Source: Marinobacter sp. (lineage in GTDB: Bacteria > Pseudomonadota > Gammaproteobacteria > Pseudomonadales > Oleiphilaceae). Taken from it: 64,000 nucleotides of DNA. Below are positions 54,983 through 63,470 of this stretch, one piece after another. Location of the stretch: positions 186,001 to 250,000 of the forward strand of contig JACIZI010000001.1 in assembly GCA_014359475.1 (NCBI GenBank), given 5' to 3'. Each line of letters starts with the position of its first letter. Position 1 is the stretch's first letter. The notes under the pieces are model-generated. The model was not told the DNA's origin, made no database searches, and saw only the letters and a list, made by a program, of their open reading frames with translations. The position numbers and the translations under genes were made by a program.

Positions 54983-56635
54983 GTGGAACGCGAATCGATG
55001 GAATTTGATGTTCTGATCGTAGGCGGAGGCCCTGCCGGCCTCTCTGCAGCCTGCCGCACCATGCAACTGGCTCAGGAAGCTGGCGAAGAACTGACCGTCT
55101 GTGTTGTTGAAAAGGGTTCCGAGATCGGCGCACATATCCTGGCCGGTACCGTGTTTGAACCAACCGCCCTCAACGAGCTCTTCCCGGACTGGAAAGAGAA
55201 AGGAGCGCCACTGAACACACCGGTTACCCGCGACGACATCTTCCTGCTCAAGAACCAGGACAAGGCGACCAGGATTCCCAATGCCTTTGTGCCAAAGAAC
55301 ATGCACAACCACGGCAACTACATCATCAGCCTGGGCAATCTGTGCCGCTGGCTGGCCGAACAGGCCGAGCAACTGGGCGTAGAGGTATACCCCGGCTTTG
55401 CCGCTGCCGAAACCATCATTGAGGATGGTCAGGTCAAGGGCATCATTACCGGCGACATGGGCGTGGCCCGCGACGGCTCCAAAAAAGAAGGCTACATGCC
55501 GGGCATGGAACTGCGTGCCAAGTATACCCTGTTCACTGAAGGCTGCCGTGGTCACCTTGGCAAGCGCCTGATCAGTGACTTCAAGCTGGACGAAGGCAAG
55601 GATCCCCAGCACTACGGCATCGGTATCAAGGAACTGTGGGACATCGACCCGGCCAAACACGAGCCCGGGCTGGTCATTCACACCACCGGCTGGCCGCTGA
55701 ACGAGTCCGGGTCCACCGGCGGCTCCTTCCTGTATCACCTGGAAGGTGGCCAGGTATATGTGGGCCTGATCACCGACCTGTCCTACAGCAACCCGCACCT
55801 GAGCCCGTTTGAAGAGTTCCAGCGCCTCAAGTACCACCCGGAAATCAAGAAGTATCTTGAGGGCGGCAAGCGCGTATCCTACGGTGCCCGTGCGATTACC
55901 AAAGGCGGCTATAACGCGCTTCCGAAGATGACCTTCCCGGGCGGCCTGCTGCTGGGTTGTGATGCCGGCACCCTGAACAGTTCCAAGATCAAGGGCTCCC
56001 ACACCGCCATGAAGTCCGGCCTGCTGGGGGCGGAAGCGGTGTTCGAGGCACTGAAGAACGGCAAGTCCGGCGAGGAACTGACCGGTTTCTCTGACCGCTT
56101 CGAGAACAGCTGGCTGTACAAGGAGCTCTACGGCGAGCGCAACTTCGGCCCGGCCATGCACAAGTTCGGCAATGTGATAGGCGGCGCAATCGCTTTCTTC
56201 GAGCAGAACATCCTGCGCAGAAGCCTGCCGATCACCTTCCACGATACCACGCCCGACTATGCGACCCTGAAGCCGGCGGATCAGGCCAGGAAGATCGACT
56301 ATCCGAAGCCGGATAACAAACTGACCTTCGACCGTCTGTCCTCGGTGTTCATTTCCAACACCAACCACGAGGAAGATCAGCCGGTTCACCTGAAGCTGAG
56401 CAACCCGGACATCCCCATCCGGGAGAACCTGCCGAAGTACAACGAGCCGGCACAGCGTTACTGTCCTGCGGGTGTGTACGAGGTAATTGAGGCAGAAGAC
56501 GGCAGTGGCAAGAAGTTCCAGATCAACGCCCAGAACTGCGTTCACTGCAAGACCTGCGACATCAAGGACCCGGCCCAGAACATCAACTGGGTAACACCGG
56601 AAGGTGGCGGCGGTCCCAACTACCCGAACATGTAA
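54983..56635 (+). CDS. Electron transfer flavoprotein-ubiquinone oxidoreductase
   Basis: Transfers electrons from ETF to ubiquinone at the inner membrane. The GTG at 54983 has GAGGAG at 6-nt spacing and yields MERESMEFDVLIVGGGPAGLSAACR (pieces), a 550-residue protein of normal length. Also seen are FAD and ETF-contact regions (GSEIGAHILAG, GCRGHLGKRLI), the quinone region (GLLLGCDAGTLNSSKIKGSHTAMKSG) and the 4Fe-4S cluster Cys (RYCPAGVYE, CVHCKTCDIKDP). It ends in a typical NYPNM. It pairs functionally with etfBA on the other side of the operator region. Confidence 0.96.
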   Translation: MERESMEFDVLIVGGGPAGLSAACRTMQLAQEAGEELTVCVVEKGSEIGAHILAGTVFEPTALNELFPDWKEKGAPLNTPVTRDDIFLLKNQDKATRIPNAFVPKNMHNHGNYIISLGNLCRWLAEQAEQLGVEVYPGFAAAETIIEDGQVKGIITGDMGVARDGSKKEGYMPGMELRAKYTLFTEGCRGHLGKRLISDFKLDEGKDPQHYGIGIKELWDIDPAKHEPGLVIHTTGWPLNESGSTGGSFLYHLEGGQVYVGLITDLSYSNPHLSPFEEFQRLKYHPEIKKYLEGGKRVSYGARAITKGGYNALPKMTFPGGLLLGCDAGTLNSSKIKGSHTAMKSGLLGAEAVFEALKNGKSGEELTGFSDRFENSWLYKELYGERNFGPAMHKFGNVIGGAIAFFEQNILRRSLPITFHDTTPDYATLKPADQARKIDYPKPDNKLTFDRLSSVFISNTNHEEDQPVHLKLSNPDIPIRENLPKYNEPAQRYCPAGVYEVIEAEDGSGKKFQINAQNCVHCKTCDIKDPAQNINWVTPEGGGGPNYPNM

Positions 56636-56682
56636 CGGCCTGGCCGTTATCGTCTGGCCGTTATCGTTCGGTAGTGAGCAGA

Positions 56683-56711
56683 AAGCGGCTCCTTGGTGGG
56701 CCGCTTTTTTT
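56683..56711 (+). terminator. Rho-independent terminator of the ETF-QO gene
   Basis: AAAGCGGC and GCCGCTTTTTTT around a short loop (TCCTTGGTGG), 50 bp after the stop. Confidence 0.85.
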
Positions 56712-56738
56712 GTTGCCCTGTTTGTTGGCTTGGGGGTG

Positions 56739-56878
56739 GCCTGATGGCTTATGCCCCAGCCTGTTGGGTTCGGGGGCTGGAGCCGGTCCGGTAACACTTT
56801 TCAGAACACGCCCGTAAACCCATCCCTGGGGGGCTCGGGTCGCGCCGTCCCTGGCGCTCCACGGTTCTGAAAAGTGTT
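56739..56878 (+). repeat. Structured intergenic repeat, copy 1
   Basis: Starts with a 46-bp block (56739-56784) that is exactly repeated, inverted, at 57138-57183. It ends with a hairpin whose arms AACACTTTTCAGAAC (56793-56807) and GTTCTGAAAAGTGTT (56864-56878) are perfect 15-bp complements around 56 bp that include GGGCTCGGGTCG. The same outline in copy 2 has different arm bases that still pair. Confidence 0.85.
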
Positions 56879-57043
56879 CCCGGCCCGTCTCTCATCAACC
56901 TCAGAGATAGAGCCTGCTGAATGATATCCGCTCACTAAGGCCTGCTCTCAGTCCGCATTTGACAGATAATCCAAGTGGCAGACGTCCAGGCCAACAACCT
57001 GGTCTTCGGCGATATCCGTGCAGTTCATGAGAGTCAGGTTGAG

Positions 57044-57183
57044 AAGGCTTTTGAAAACCGTGGAGGGCCAGGGATGGCCCGACCCGAGCCCTACATGGAC
57101 GTACTTGCGGGCGTGTTTTCAAAAGCCTTATCGACCTGGCTCCAGCCCCCGAACCCAACAGGCTGGGGCATAAGCCATCAGGC
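57044..57183 (-). repeat. Structured intergenic repeat, copy 2 (inverted)
   Basis: Reverse-orientation copy. Arms AAGGCTTTTGAAAAC (57044-57058) and GTTTTCAAAAGCCTT (57115-57129) are perfect complements. Compared with copy 1, four of the 15 arm positions differ, and all four are compensated on the other arm. The 46-bp block 57138-57183 is the exact reverse complement of 56739-56784. Confidence 0.85.
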
Positions 57184-57209
57184 ACACCCAAGGCCAAAAC
57201 CGGAAAGCC

Positions 57210-57235
57210 AAAAAAAACGGCCCCAACAGGGACCG
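57210..57235 (-). terminator. Rho-independent terminator of the FKBP gene
   Basis: On the minus strand CGGTCCC-TGTT-GGGGCCG (seven pairs, one G-T) followed by eight T, 27 bp after the FKBP stop. Confidence 0.8.
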
Positions 57236-57262
57236 CTTCAGATACGAACGAGAGAGGCCAGC

Positions 57263-57724
57263 TTAGTGAGCGTGGCCGTGCTCCTGTTCTTCATCGGTGG
57301 CTTCGCGAGCTTCTACCACTTCCACGTCGAAGTGCAGAGTTTCACCCGCCAGCGGATGATTAGCATCGATGGTCACAGTATCATCACCCACTTCCACTAC
57401 CCGAACAACCTGGGGGCCGCCCGGCGTCTGGGCCTGGAACTGCATCCCCGGCTCGATCTGGTCAACGCCTTCGAAGGCAGAACGGGGAACCGGCTGAACC
57501 AGCTCTTCGTTTTTCTCACCGTAACCCTCGGCAGGTTCAACGGAAACCTTCACCTGATCGCCGGCGTTCTTTTCGGTCAGCGCGCTCTCCAGCCCGCCGA
57601 TAATGTTCTGTGCACCTTCCAGGTAGGACAGTGGTTCGCGACCTTCTACACGGGAGGAATCCAGCTCTTCTCCCTGGTCGTTTGTCAGTGTGTAATGGAT
57701 GGTGACAACACGAGGTTGTGCCAT
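57263..57724 (-). CDS. FKBP-type peptidyl-prolyl isomerase (SlyD-like)
   Basis: A 153-residue prolyl isomerase/chaperone of the SlyD/FkpB class, made of an FKBP fold with an inserted flap domain. Seen are VVTIHYTLTNDQGEELDSS, PLSYLEGAQNIIGGLESAL and the flap region VPRSAFEGVDQIEPGMQF; FDVEVVEAREAT ends the fold. A short His-rich tail (EEQEHGHAH) may bind metal, though it is far shorter than in E. coli SlyD. The ATG 57724 has AAGGAG upstream. It is monocistronic with its own terminator. Confidence 0.92.
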   Translation of the reverse strand: MAQPRVVTIHYTLTNDQGEELDSSRVEGREPLSYLEGAQNIIGGLESALTEKNAGDQVKVSVEPAEGYGEKNEELVQPVPRSAFEGVDQIEPGMQFQAQTPGGPQVVRVVEVGDDTVTIDANHPLAGETLHFDVEVVEAREATDEEQEHGHAH

Positions 57725-57923
57725 GTGATCTCCTTGCGTGTCGCAATGACTGTTGGATTTAAAAGGCAATCGAAAGTGTGCGTGAACAGTCAGGCTGCAC
57801 AGAGGGACTCACGACCACCAAGCCTCGTTATTGAGCCAGGCTCGGTAACAAGTACGAAAGCACAGTTTAACAAGTGATGGTCTGCGTTTTCCACCTCAGT
57901 TGATGGTAGCGCGGTGGTGGAAT

Positions 57924-58484
57924 TCAAGCCCCCTGTCCCAGATTAAAGAACTCTCCGTTGCTCCAGATACCCACCTGGTCCGGATTTTGGGGATTTTCAG
58001 TCGCATATTTGGCCAGTTCATACCAGGCATTGGTCACCAGGCGGGCTTCCACGCCGTGGAAAACGCCCACCACCGGACGCGGTTCGTCGCTGTCCGGGTA
58101 ATAGTCCAGTGTCAGCGGATGGTCCGGACCGAGCTCGAGGGTTTCCCCCATGTTGGTAGTAACAGATACAACCTGCTCACGGCCCTGCCCGGTTACCTGC
58201 GGGCTGTGGGCCAGTAAAGGCGTGTCTTCCACCTTTATGCGCCATTTTTCGACGGGAGTGACCAGATAGTGCTCGCCGTCCTCTTCCCTGCGCAGAATGG
58301 TAGAAAAAAGCCGGGCAATGGACTCCCGCCCCAGTGGCTTGCCCTGGTACATCCACACACCATCCCGGGTAATGCGGATGTCGATGTCACCGGAAAGCTC
58401 CGGGTGCCATTTATCAATAGGCGGGCGGCCCGTGGCGGCGGTTTCCTGTACATCCTTTGCGATCGCTTCGGGTTTCCTGGACAT
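57924..58484 (-). CDS. DUF1285 domain protein
   Basis: A 186-residue soluble protein of the DUF1285 family. Characteristic parts are PPIDKWHPELSGDIDIRI, GVWMYQGKPLGRESIARLF and HYLVTPVEKWRIKVED. Function is unknown. The ATG 58484 has GGGAG at 7-nt spacing; an ATG six bases earlier (58490) is too close to it. It is the last gene of the gpsA-sixA-DUF1285 run. Confidence 0.85.
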   Translation of the reverse strand: MSRKPEAIAKDVQETAATGRPPIDKWHPELSGDIDIRITRDGVWMYQGKPLGRESIARLFSTILRREEDGEHYLVTPVEKWRIKVEDTPLLAHSPQVTGQGREQVVSVTTNMGETLELGPDHPLTLDYYPDSDEPRPVVGVFHGVEARLVTNAWYELAKYATENPQNPDQVGIWSNGEFFNLGQGA

Positions 58485-58558
58485 TGGCATTCTCCCGTCA
58501 GTCAAACTTGGAGTCCGCAGAGCCTGCTCGGGGCGCAACGGCACGGCGCCGGGGCTGG

Positions 58559-59011
58559 TCAGGGCAGGAACTGGGCTTTCACATCGGCGCATCCCGGGCC
58601 AACGATGGGCATATCCAGAACCACTGCCTGGCCGGTCATGTAAGGTATCCCCCGGCGATGCCCGTCCACCAGTAAGGTAGACAGGGAGCCGACCAGCGGC
58701 ATATGGGACACAATCATCAGATCTTCGGGGGTGTCGTCTTCAGTCAGGTGATTGAGGCATTCGCCGGGATCATCGTCCGGAGTAATAAACGAACGCTCCT
58801 CGACCGGGCAGTTGAGGATTTCAGAAACAATGGCAGCGGTCTGCCGGGCCCGGACCAGCGGGCTGCTCCACATGGCGTGGGGTCGCCAATCGGACGCCGC
58901 GATTTCCCGGGCAACCCGGGCGACGGATTCGCGGCCGTGTTCGGTGAGCTCCCTTTCCTGGTCGAGGGAGTGCCAGCCAGCCTCTCCGTGCCGCATGATG
59001 ATCAGCTTCAC
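58559..59011 (-). CDS. sixA: Phosphohistidine phosphatase SixA
   Basis: A 150-residue histidine phosphatase acting on phosphohistidine of HPt-type proteins or PTS components. The RHG motif is at 7-9 with the nucleophile His8 (IIMRHGEAG), as in E. coli SixA. WSSPLVRARQTA carries the second conserved Arg and VSHMPLVGSL the second His. The start is a GTG with AGGAGG upstream. It follows gpsA by 20 bp. Confidence 0.93.
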   Translation of the reverse strand: MKLIIMRHGEAGWHSLDQERELTEHGRESVARVAREIAASDWRPHAMWSSPLVRARQTAAIVSEILNCPVEERSFITPDDDPGECLNHLTEDDTPEDLMIVSHMPLVGSLSTLLVDGHRRGIPYMTGQAVVLDMPIVGPGCADVKAQFLP

Positions 59012-59031
59012 CTTGCGTCCTCCTGTTCTGG

Positions 59032-60102
59032 TCAGTGGCTCAGGGTTCTTGGCAGTATGAACTCTACGTCGGAATTCTGTATTGCCATCATCAGGCTGTT
59101 AATCACCGCATTGATGGACGCGCCTTCATAGAGGATTTCGTACAGCCCGCGCACCAGTGGCATATAAATACCAACGGCTTCGGCTTTTTCCTTGACCAGT
59201 TTGAGGGTATAAATCCCTTCTGCCACCTGGCCAAGCTCTGCCACTGCCTCGTCCAGTTGCCGGCCCCTGCCAACGGCATAACCAACACGGAAGTTACGGC
59301 TTTTTGATGAAGTGCAGGTGACAATCAGGTCCCCTACGCCCGCCAGTCCCATGAAAGTCATGGGGTTGGCGCCCAGGCTGACGGCGAAGCGGCTCATCTC
59401 GGCCAGGCCGCGGGTCATCAGCATGGCCTTGGCGTTCTCGCCCATGCCCAGAGCAGCTGCCATGCCGGCTACAATGGCATAGATGTTCTTGAGAGCCCCC
59501 GCCAACTCGACGCCGTAAATATCCACATTGGCGTAAACCCGGAAATACTGACAACCCAGCAGATCCTGCACGGCACGACGCAGGTCCGGGTCCTTGGCGG
59601 CAATCACAGTGGCGGTAAGCTCTTCACTGGCAACTTCCGCCGCCAGGTTAGGCCCGCTGAGTACGCCACAGCGGGCCCTGGGTATTTCTTCCTGGAGAAT
59701 TTCGCTCATCAGCCGGAATCCCTGGGCCTCAATGCCCTTGGTCAGACTTATAACGAACTGGTGTTCGCGGAACGCTGTGTTATTTTCCCGGATCACGGTC
59801 CGGAACGCTTTGCTGGGAATGGCAACAAACACCACATCCGCCTTCTGTACCGCATCCCGGAAATTGGTGGTGGGCAGGATGTCACCGGCCAGTTTGATGC
59901 CGGGCATGTAGCGTTCGTTGGTGCCCTTCTCTGCAACTTCGCGAACCTGTTGTTCGTTCCTCATCCAGAAATGGACAGTGTGGCCGTTACCGGCCAACAC
60001 GCGAGTCATGGCGGTACCGAAGCTTCCACCCCCCAGCACGGCGACGTGTTTGCCGGTTCTGCCAGACGGTGAATTCCCGGGATCGTTATGATTCTCAGAC
60101 AT
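59032..60102 (-). CDS. gpsA: Glycerol-3-phosphate dehydrogenase (NAD(P)+)
   Basis: Reduces dihydroxyacetone phosphate to sn-glycerol-3-phosphate, the precursor of membrane phospholipids. The 356-residue protein has the dinucleotide motif AVLGGGSFGTAMTRVLAGNGH, FVAIPSKAFR, LTKGIE, the catalytic Lys in LAGALKNIYAIVAGM, and GLAGVGDLIVTCTSSKSRN. It starts at ATG 60102. It is 50 bp downstream of the STAS-protein gene and just upstream of sixA. Confidence 0.96.
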   Translation of the reverse strand: MSENHNDPGNSPSGRTGKHVAVLGGGSFGTAMTRVLAGNGHTVHFWMRNEQQVREVAEKGTNERYMPGIKLAGDILPTTNFRDAVQKADVVFVAIPSKAFRTVIRENNTAFREHQFVISLTKGIEAQGFRLMSEILQEEIPRARCGVLSGPNLAAEVASEELTATVIAAKDPDLRRAVQDLLGCQYFRVYANVDIYGVELAGALKNIYAIVAGMAAALGMGENAKAMLMTRGLAEMSRFAVSLGANPMTFMGLAGVGDLIVTCTSSKSRNFRVGYAVGRGRQLDEAVAELGQVAEGIYTLKLVKEKAEAVGIYMPLVRGLYEILYEGASINAVINSLMMAIQNSDVEFILPRTLSH

Positions 60103-60155
60103 GGTTCATTATTATCCTGTGGGAAGATGTTACCCGAAACAGATGAACTGCCGGC

Positions 60156-60647
60156 TCAGCCCGGCTCCTCACATTCCAGAGCACGCACCAGATTCTTGAA
60201 TTCCTCCCGGTTCTTGCTGTTGAGGCCCATCAGTACCTTGTGGGCATCCAGCACCTTGTCCCGCACTTGCTGCTCACTGGCCCGCAATACCGGGATCTCT
60301 TCAAGCTCTTCAATACGGGAAGCGGGCTCACGGACAATGATAAATATCTTGTCAAAACCCATGGAGGTAATGATGCGGGTAATATCAGGATTGGTGGAGA
60401 TGAGTGTCGGCAGGAAATGACTGCGCTCCTGGGCCGCCATGGCAATTTTCGCCAGTAAACCGAGGGTAGTGCTGTCAATAATATCCGTTTCTGTCAGGTC
60501 AATGACCACGGTTTTGAACTGCGGATCCTGGGTAATCGACTCAACCAGATTGTCCAGCGTCGAACACAGGTTCAGCCGGATTTCACCGATAAACTTCAGG
60601 ACATAAATGCCCTGTTTTTCAGCCTGCAGGATTTTGTAACCAGCCAT
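60156..60647 (-). CDS. STAS-domain anti-sigma factor antagonist (HsbA-like)
   Basis: A 163-residue protein with an N-terminal STAS domain (about 1-105), including the phosphorylatable serine site in DIIDSTTLGLLAKI (Ser59). About 55 residues follow, largely helical (REPASRIEELEEIPVLRASEQQVRD, in pieces). The order of a PP2C response regulator followed by a STAS protein resembles the HsbR-HsbA pair of Pseudomonas aeruginosa, which controls motility and biofilm. The ATG 60647 is chosen, although its ribosome site is weak. Confidence 0.83.
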   Translation of the reverse strand: MAGYKILQAEKQGIYVLKFIGEIRLNLCSTLDNLVESITQDPQFKTVVIDLTETDIIDSTTLGLLAKIAMAAQERSHFLPTLISTNPDITRIITSMGFDKIFIIVREPASRIEELEEIPVLRASEQQVRDKVLDAHKVLMGLNSKNREEFKNLVRALECEEPG

Positions 60648-60663
60648 TATTTCGCTGCCACTA

Positions 60664-61893
60664 TTACGACTTTGTCTTTGCCAGTTCAGACTCGTCTGAT
60701 TCAACCCTTAAGGGCATGGTATCAGTAACCGATACGATAGCGATATCATCCGGCAATTCGGTCATCTCATCGAGATGCAGTGCCTCACTGAGTGCGGCGA
60801 TAGTGTGACGACCTCCGGACACGAGTTCAAGTAAAGTCTTCTCTTTTATATCAAGGCTTTTGGCCTCGATGACTTCCAGAATTCCATCCGAGAACAGCAA
60901 TAGATGGAAAGGCCGGTCCAGCTCGACATTGTACACCTCCCACTCCGGTTCTTTGAAAAGCCCTACCGGCAAGCCTCTGCCTTCCAGAAACCGGGTCTCC
61001 CCGTCTTCAAAGCACAACAAGGGCATGGGGAAGTGGGCGCCCACGGCGTACTGCATGGTGCGTTCCGAGAGCGTGATAATGCCGACAAATAAAGTGACAT
61101 GCTTGCCCAGCCCGGTATCCAGCAGTTCCGAGTTGATGCGTTGCAGGAAGCGCTCGGGATACAGTATATCGTCGCTGGAGCCCCGCCGCAGGTTGCGTTG
61201 CAGCCGGTTGCTCAGGTTCTTCAGCAATACCGTGACGAAGGCCGAACTGGCCCCGTGCCCCGAGACATCTGCCACATAAACCAGCACCTTGTCCCGGGAC
61301 AGGGAAAAATAATCCAGAAAATCTCCGCTGAGGAACAGGGATGGCTTGATCATGTGGTCAATGGACAGGCCATCAATCACCTGATCCCGGTCCGGCAGCA
61401 TTTTAAGCTGCACCTTGCGGCCGGCCCGCTGATCCGCCCGCAATTCGGAGATGCCGGCGCGCAGATCCCGGTTGGCCTCTTCCAGTTCCTGTCGGTACAA
61501 CTGGTTGAGGCGGTTGACCCTTACCCGGTCAAACAACTTGCCGAGAACATCCTCCAGGGCATCCTTGCCGTCACAATATGGCTTGAGAACAGCATCAGCG
61601 GCCCCTGCCCGCAGGGCAGCGACCAGGGTGTCGGCATCCCGCCCGGCTGTACACAGCACGATGGGGGTGAAAGACTCCATATCCGTCAGACGGTTGGAGA
61701 GCTCTTCTATGGCCTGCGGCGACAAGTCGGCAAAAATGACATCGGGCGTAGCCTCCTCGAACAGGCTGCGCGCCGAGGAGACGTCCGGGTACCCGGTGAC
61801 ATAGAAGCCACGGGATTCCAGATACCGGCCCAGCTCCATGCGGGATTTTTCATCCGCATCAATTATCAAAATGCGCTCGGTGCGCGAAACCAT
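60664..61893 (-). CDS. Response regulator with PP2C-type phosphatase domain (HsbR-like)
   Basis: A 409-residue protein with a receiver domain (phosphoacceptor Asp56, in VIFADLSPQ; acidic pair at 12 and 14), a coiled linker (about 130-165, LNQLYRQELEEANRDLRA) and a SpoIIE/PP2C phosphatase domain. The phosphatase metal sites are FLSGDFLDYFSL, VADVSGHGASSAF and ELPDDIAIVSV. It would dephosphorylate the downstream STAS protein when activated. It starts at ATG 61893 and precedes the STAS gene by 16 bp, so both are in one operon. Confidence 0.9.
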   Translation of the reverse strand: MVSRTERILIIDADEKSRMELGRYLESRGFYVTGYPDVSSARSLFEEATPDVIFADLSPQAIEELSNRLTDMESFTPIVLCTAGRDADTLVAALRAGAADAVLKPYCDGKDALEDVLGKLFDRVRVNRLNQLYRQELEEANRDLRAGISELRADQRAGRKVQLKMLPDRDQVIDGLSIDHMIKPSLFLSGDFLDYFSLSRDKVLVYVADVSGHGASSAFVTVLLKNLSNRLQRNLRRGSSDDILYPERFLQRINSELLDTGLGKHVTLFVGIITLSERTMQYAVGAHFPMPLLCFEDGETRFLEGRGLPVGLFKEPEWEVYNVELDRPFHLLLFSDGILEVIEAKSLDIKEKTLLELVSGGRHTIAALSEALHLDEMTELPDDIAIVSVTDTMPLRVESDESELAKTKS

Positions 61894-62015
61894 GGCAAGA
61901 GCCCTAAACTACCAGCGGTAAACAACTATTCGCTTTTATACCCGTTTGGTATCTATTCTGGCATGCCCCTGTGATATAACAAGGCCTGTTTGATGAATTC
62001 CGGAGTTTCTCACCC

Positions 62016-63470
62016 ATGCGAAGCGCAGTGAATGACCTGCTGGGGGCCTATGACAAGCTGATTATGGACCCTGTTCACGGTGGCATCCCCCTCTACCGGC
62101 ACGAGATACAGGTTATCGACCACCCGCTGTTCCAGCGCCTGCGTAACATCTGCCAGAACGACATCCTGAGCCTGGTGTTTCCCGGCGCCACCCACTCCCG
62201 CTTCCTGCACAGCATCGGTGTGATGCACGTGGGCACCCGGATGTTCCGGGCAATGATTGATGCCTATCTCAAAGAACGCCAGCTCAGCGACCGGGTGGAC
62301 CTGAGTCTCAGCCAGCTGGATGCCATTGATTACCTGGCCAAAACCATCCGCCTGGGCTGCCTGCTCCATGACAGCGGGCACTCGAGTTTCTCCCACCAGT
62401 TTACCCAGGCCCGAAAAATCCGCGAGCTGATGTCTCATCCACAGCGGTTCGAGGATCTCTGGCGTGGTGTCGATTATCGCCAGTACCATTCCGAGGCACC
62501 GGCGGAACTGGAACATGAGCATTATTCCGTGCGGGTTGCCCATGAAGTGCTGTCTTCCATCGACCTGGAAAGCGCCGGGCTGCACGCGGTGGACGTGATC
62601 GGGATTATGGAAACCACCGAGGTCACTCCCTCCGAAGCATTCTGTCGCCACGCGAAAGCCTTCTGGTCGTTTATCGCCGGCGGGGATGCGGACACCGGCA
62701 TAATGGATGACGGGGATACGCCAGCACTGGTGATGGGCCTGCTTTCGTCAATCGTTTCCGGTGAGATCGATGCAGACCGGGCGGATTATATGCTGCGGGA
62801 CGGCTTCCATTCCTCGGTAACCATCGGAGGCTTCAATCTGGATCACTTGTTGTCCAATCTGCGCTTTGGCTGGGACGTGCAGGAACCCTGGATGGGCCTG
62901 GCGATTACACAGAAAGGCCTGGGAGCCCTGGAAGACTTCGTTTACAGCCGTTACCAGATGTACCGCAAAGTGTACGCCCACAAAACCGCCCTGGGCTTTG
63001 ACTGGGTTCTCCGCGAAGCCATCAATGAGGTACTGGAAGACCCGGAACACTTCCGCTGGATCGACACCTGCCTGAGCGATATGCGCTTTTTTGCGGAACT
63101 GACGGACAGTTTTTTCTGGGAGGCCTTCCGTAAGGTGGCAAGGCAGAAGCCGCGGAGTTATTCCCGCTTTATTGTGGACCGGGTGAGGCTGCGTCACCTC
63201 GACACGAGGGAAGGCCTTTCGGCTGACCAGATCCGGGAGCACAGCCATTACCTGGCAACCGCACTGGGCCAGGAGCCGGAGAATGTCATCACTTGCTCCA
63301 TGCGCGCCAGATTCTCCAATATTCAGGACAACTTTAACGGTATCAAGGTACTGGTGCGGGATCCGGTCACCCGCAAGCGCTCACTGCGCCGTATTACCGA
63401 AGTGAGCGCGTTTTTCAGTAAATTCGGCGACGGCACCATTACCCACTTTTATCTGGAGCCCAGCCCGTAA
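62016..63470 (+). CDS. HD domain phosphohydrolase (dNTPase-like)
   Basis: A 484-residue protein of the HD superfamily (COG1078-like, related to SAMHD1/dGTPase). The metal-binding pattern is His65 (FLHSIGV), His118-Asp119 (LLHDSGHSSFSHQF) and a later Asp in GEIDADRADYMLRDGFHS. It starts MDPVHGGIPLY-like (LIMDPVHGGIPLYRHE), typical of the family. The likely activity is dNTP or nucleotide hydrolysis. It is divergent from the HsbR-like gene and its 3' end overlaps the convergent oxidoreductase gene by 32 bp. Confidence 0.9.
   Translation: MRSAVNDLLGAYDKLIMDPVHGGIPLYRHEIQVIDHPLFQRLRNICQNDILSLVFPGATHSRFLHSIGVMHVGTRMFRAMIDAYLKERQLSDRVDLSLSQLDAIDYLAKTIRLGCLLHDSGHSSFSHQFTQARKIRELMSHPQRFEDLWRGVDYRQYHSEAPAELEHEHYSVRVAHEVLSSIDLESAGLHAVDVIGIMETTEVTPSEAFCRHAKAFWSFIAGGDADTGIMDDGDTPALVMGLLSSIVSGEIDADRADYMLRDGFHSSVTIGGFNLDHLLSNLRFGWDVQEPWMGLAITQKGLGALEDFVYSRYQMYRKVYAHKTALGFDWVLREAINEVLEDPEHFRWIDTCLSDMRFFAELTDSFFWEAFRKVARQKPRSYSRFIVDRVRLRHLDTREGLSADQIREHSHYLATALGQEPENVITCSMRARFSNIQDNFNGIKVLVRDPVTRKRSLRRITEVSAFFSKFGDGTITHFYLEPSP

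Larger units (their letters stand above)
56636..57262. other. Intergenic region with structured repeats
   Basis: 627 bp without a gene. It carries the ETF-QO terminator (56683-56711), two inverted copies of a structured repeat (56739-56878 and 57044-57183) and the FKBP terminator (57210-57235). The 105 bp or so between the facing hairpins are unremarkable. Confidence 0.75.

Noticed and set aside
54821-56797. Long minus-strand open frame (658 codons) opposite the ETF-QO gene
   Set aside because: It mirrors a highly conserved gene on the plus strand, has no ribosome site or family resemblance, and is an antisense shadow of GC-rich coding sequence.
56901-57197. Small open frame inside the intergenic repeats
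   Set aside because: It runs through copy 2 of the structured repeat and has no ribosome site.
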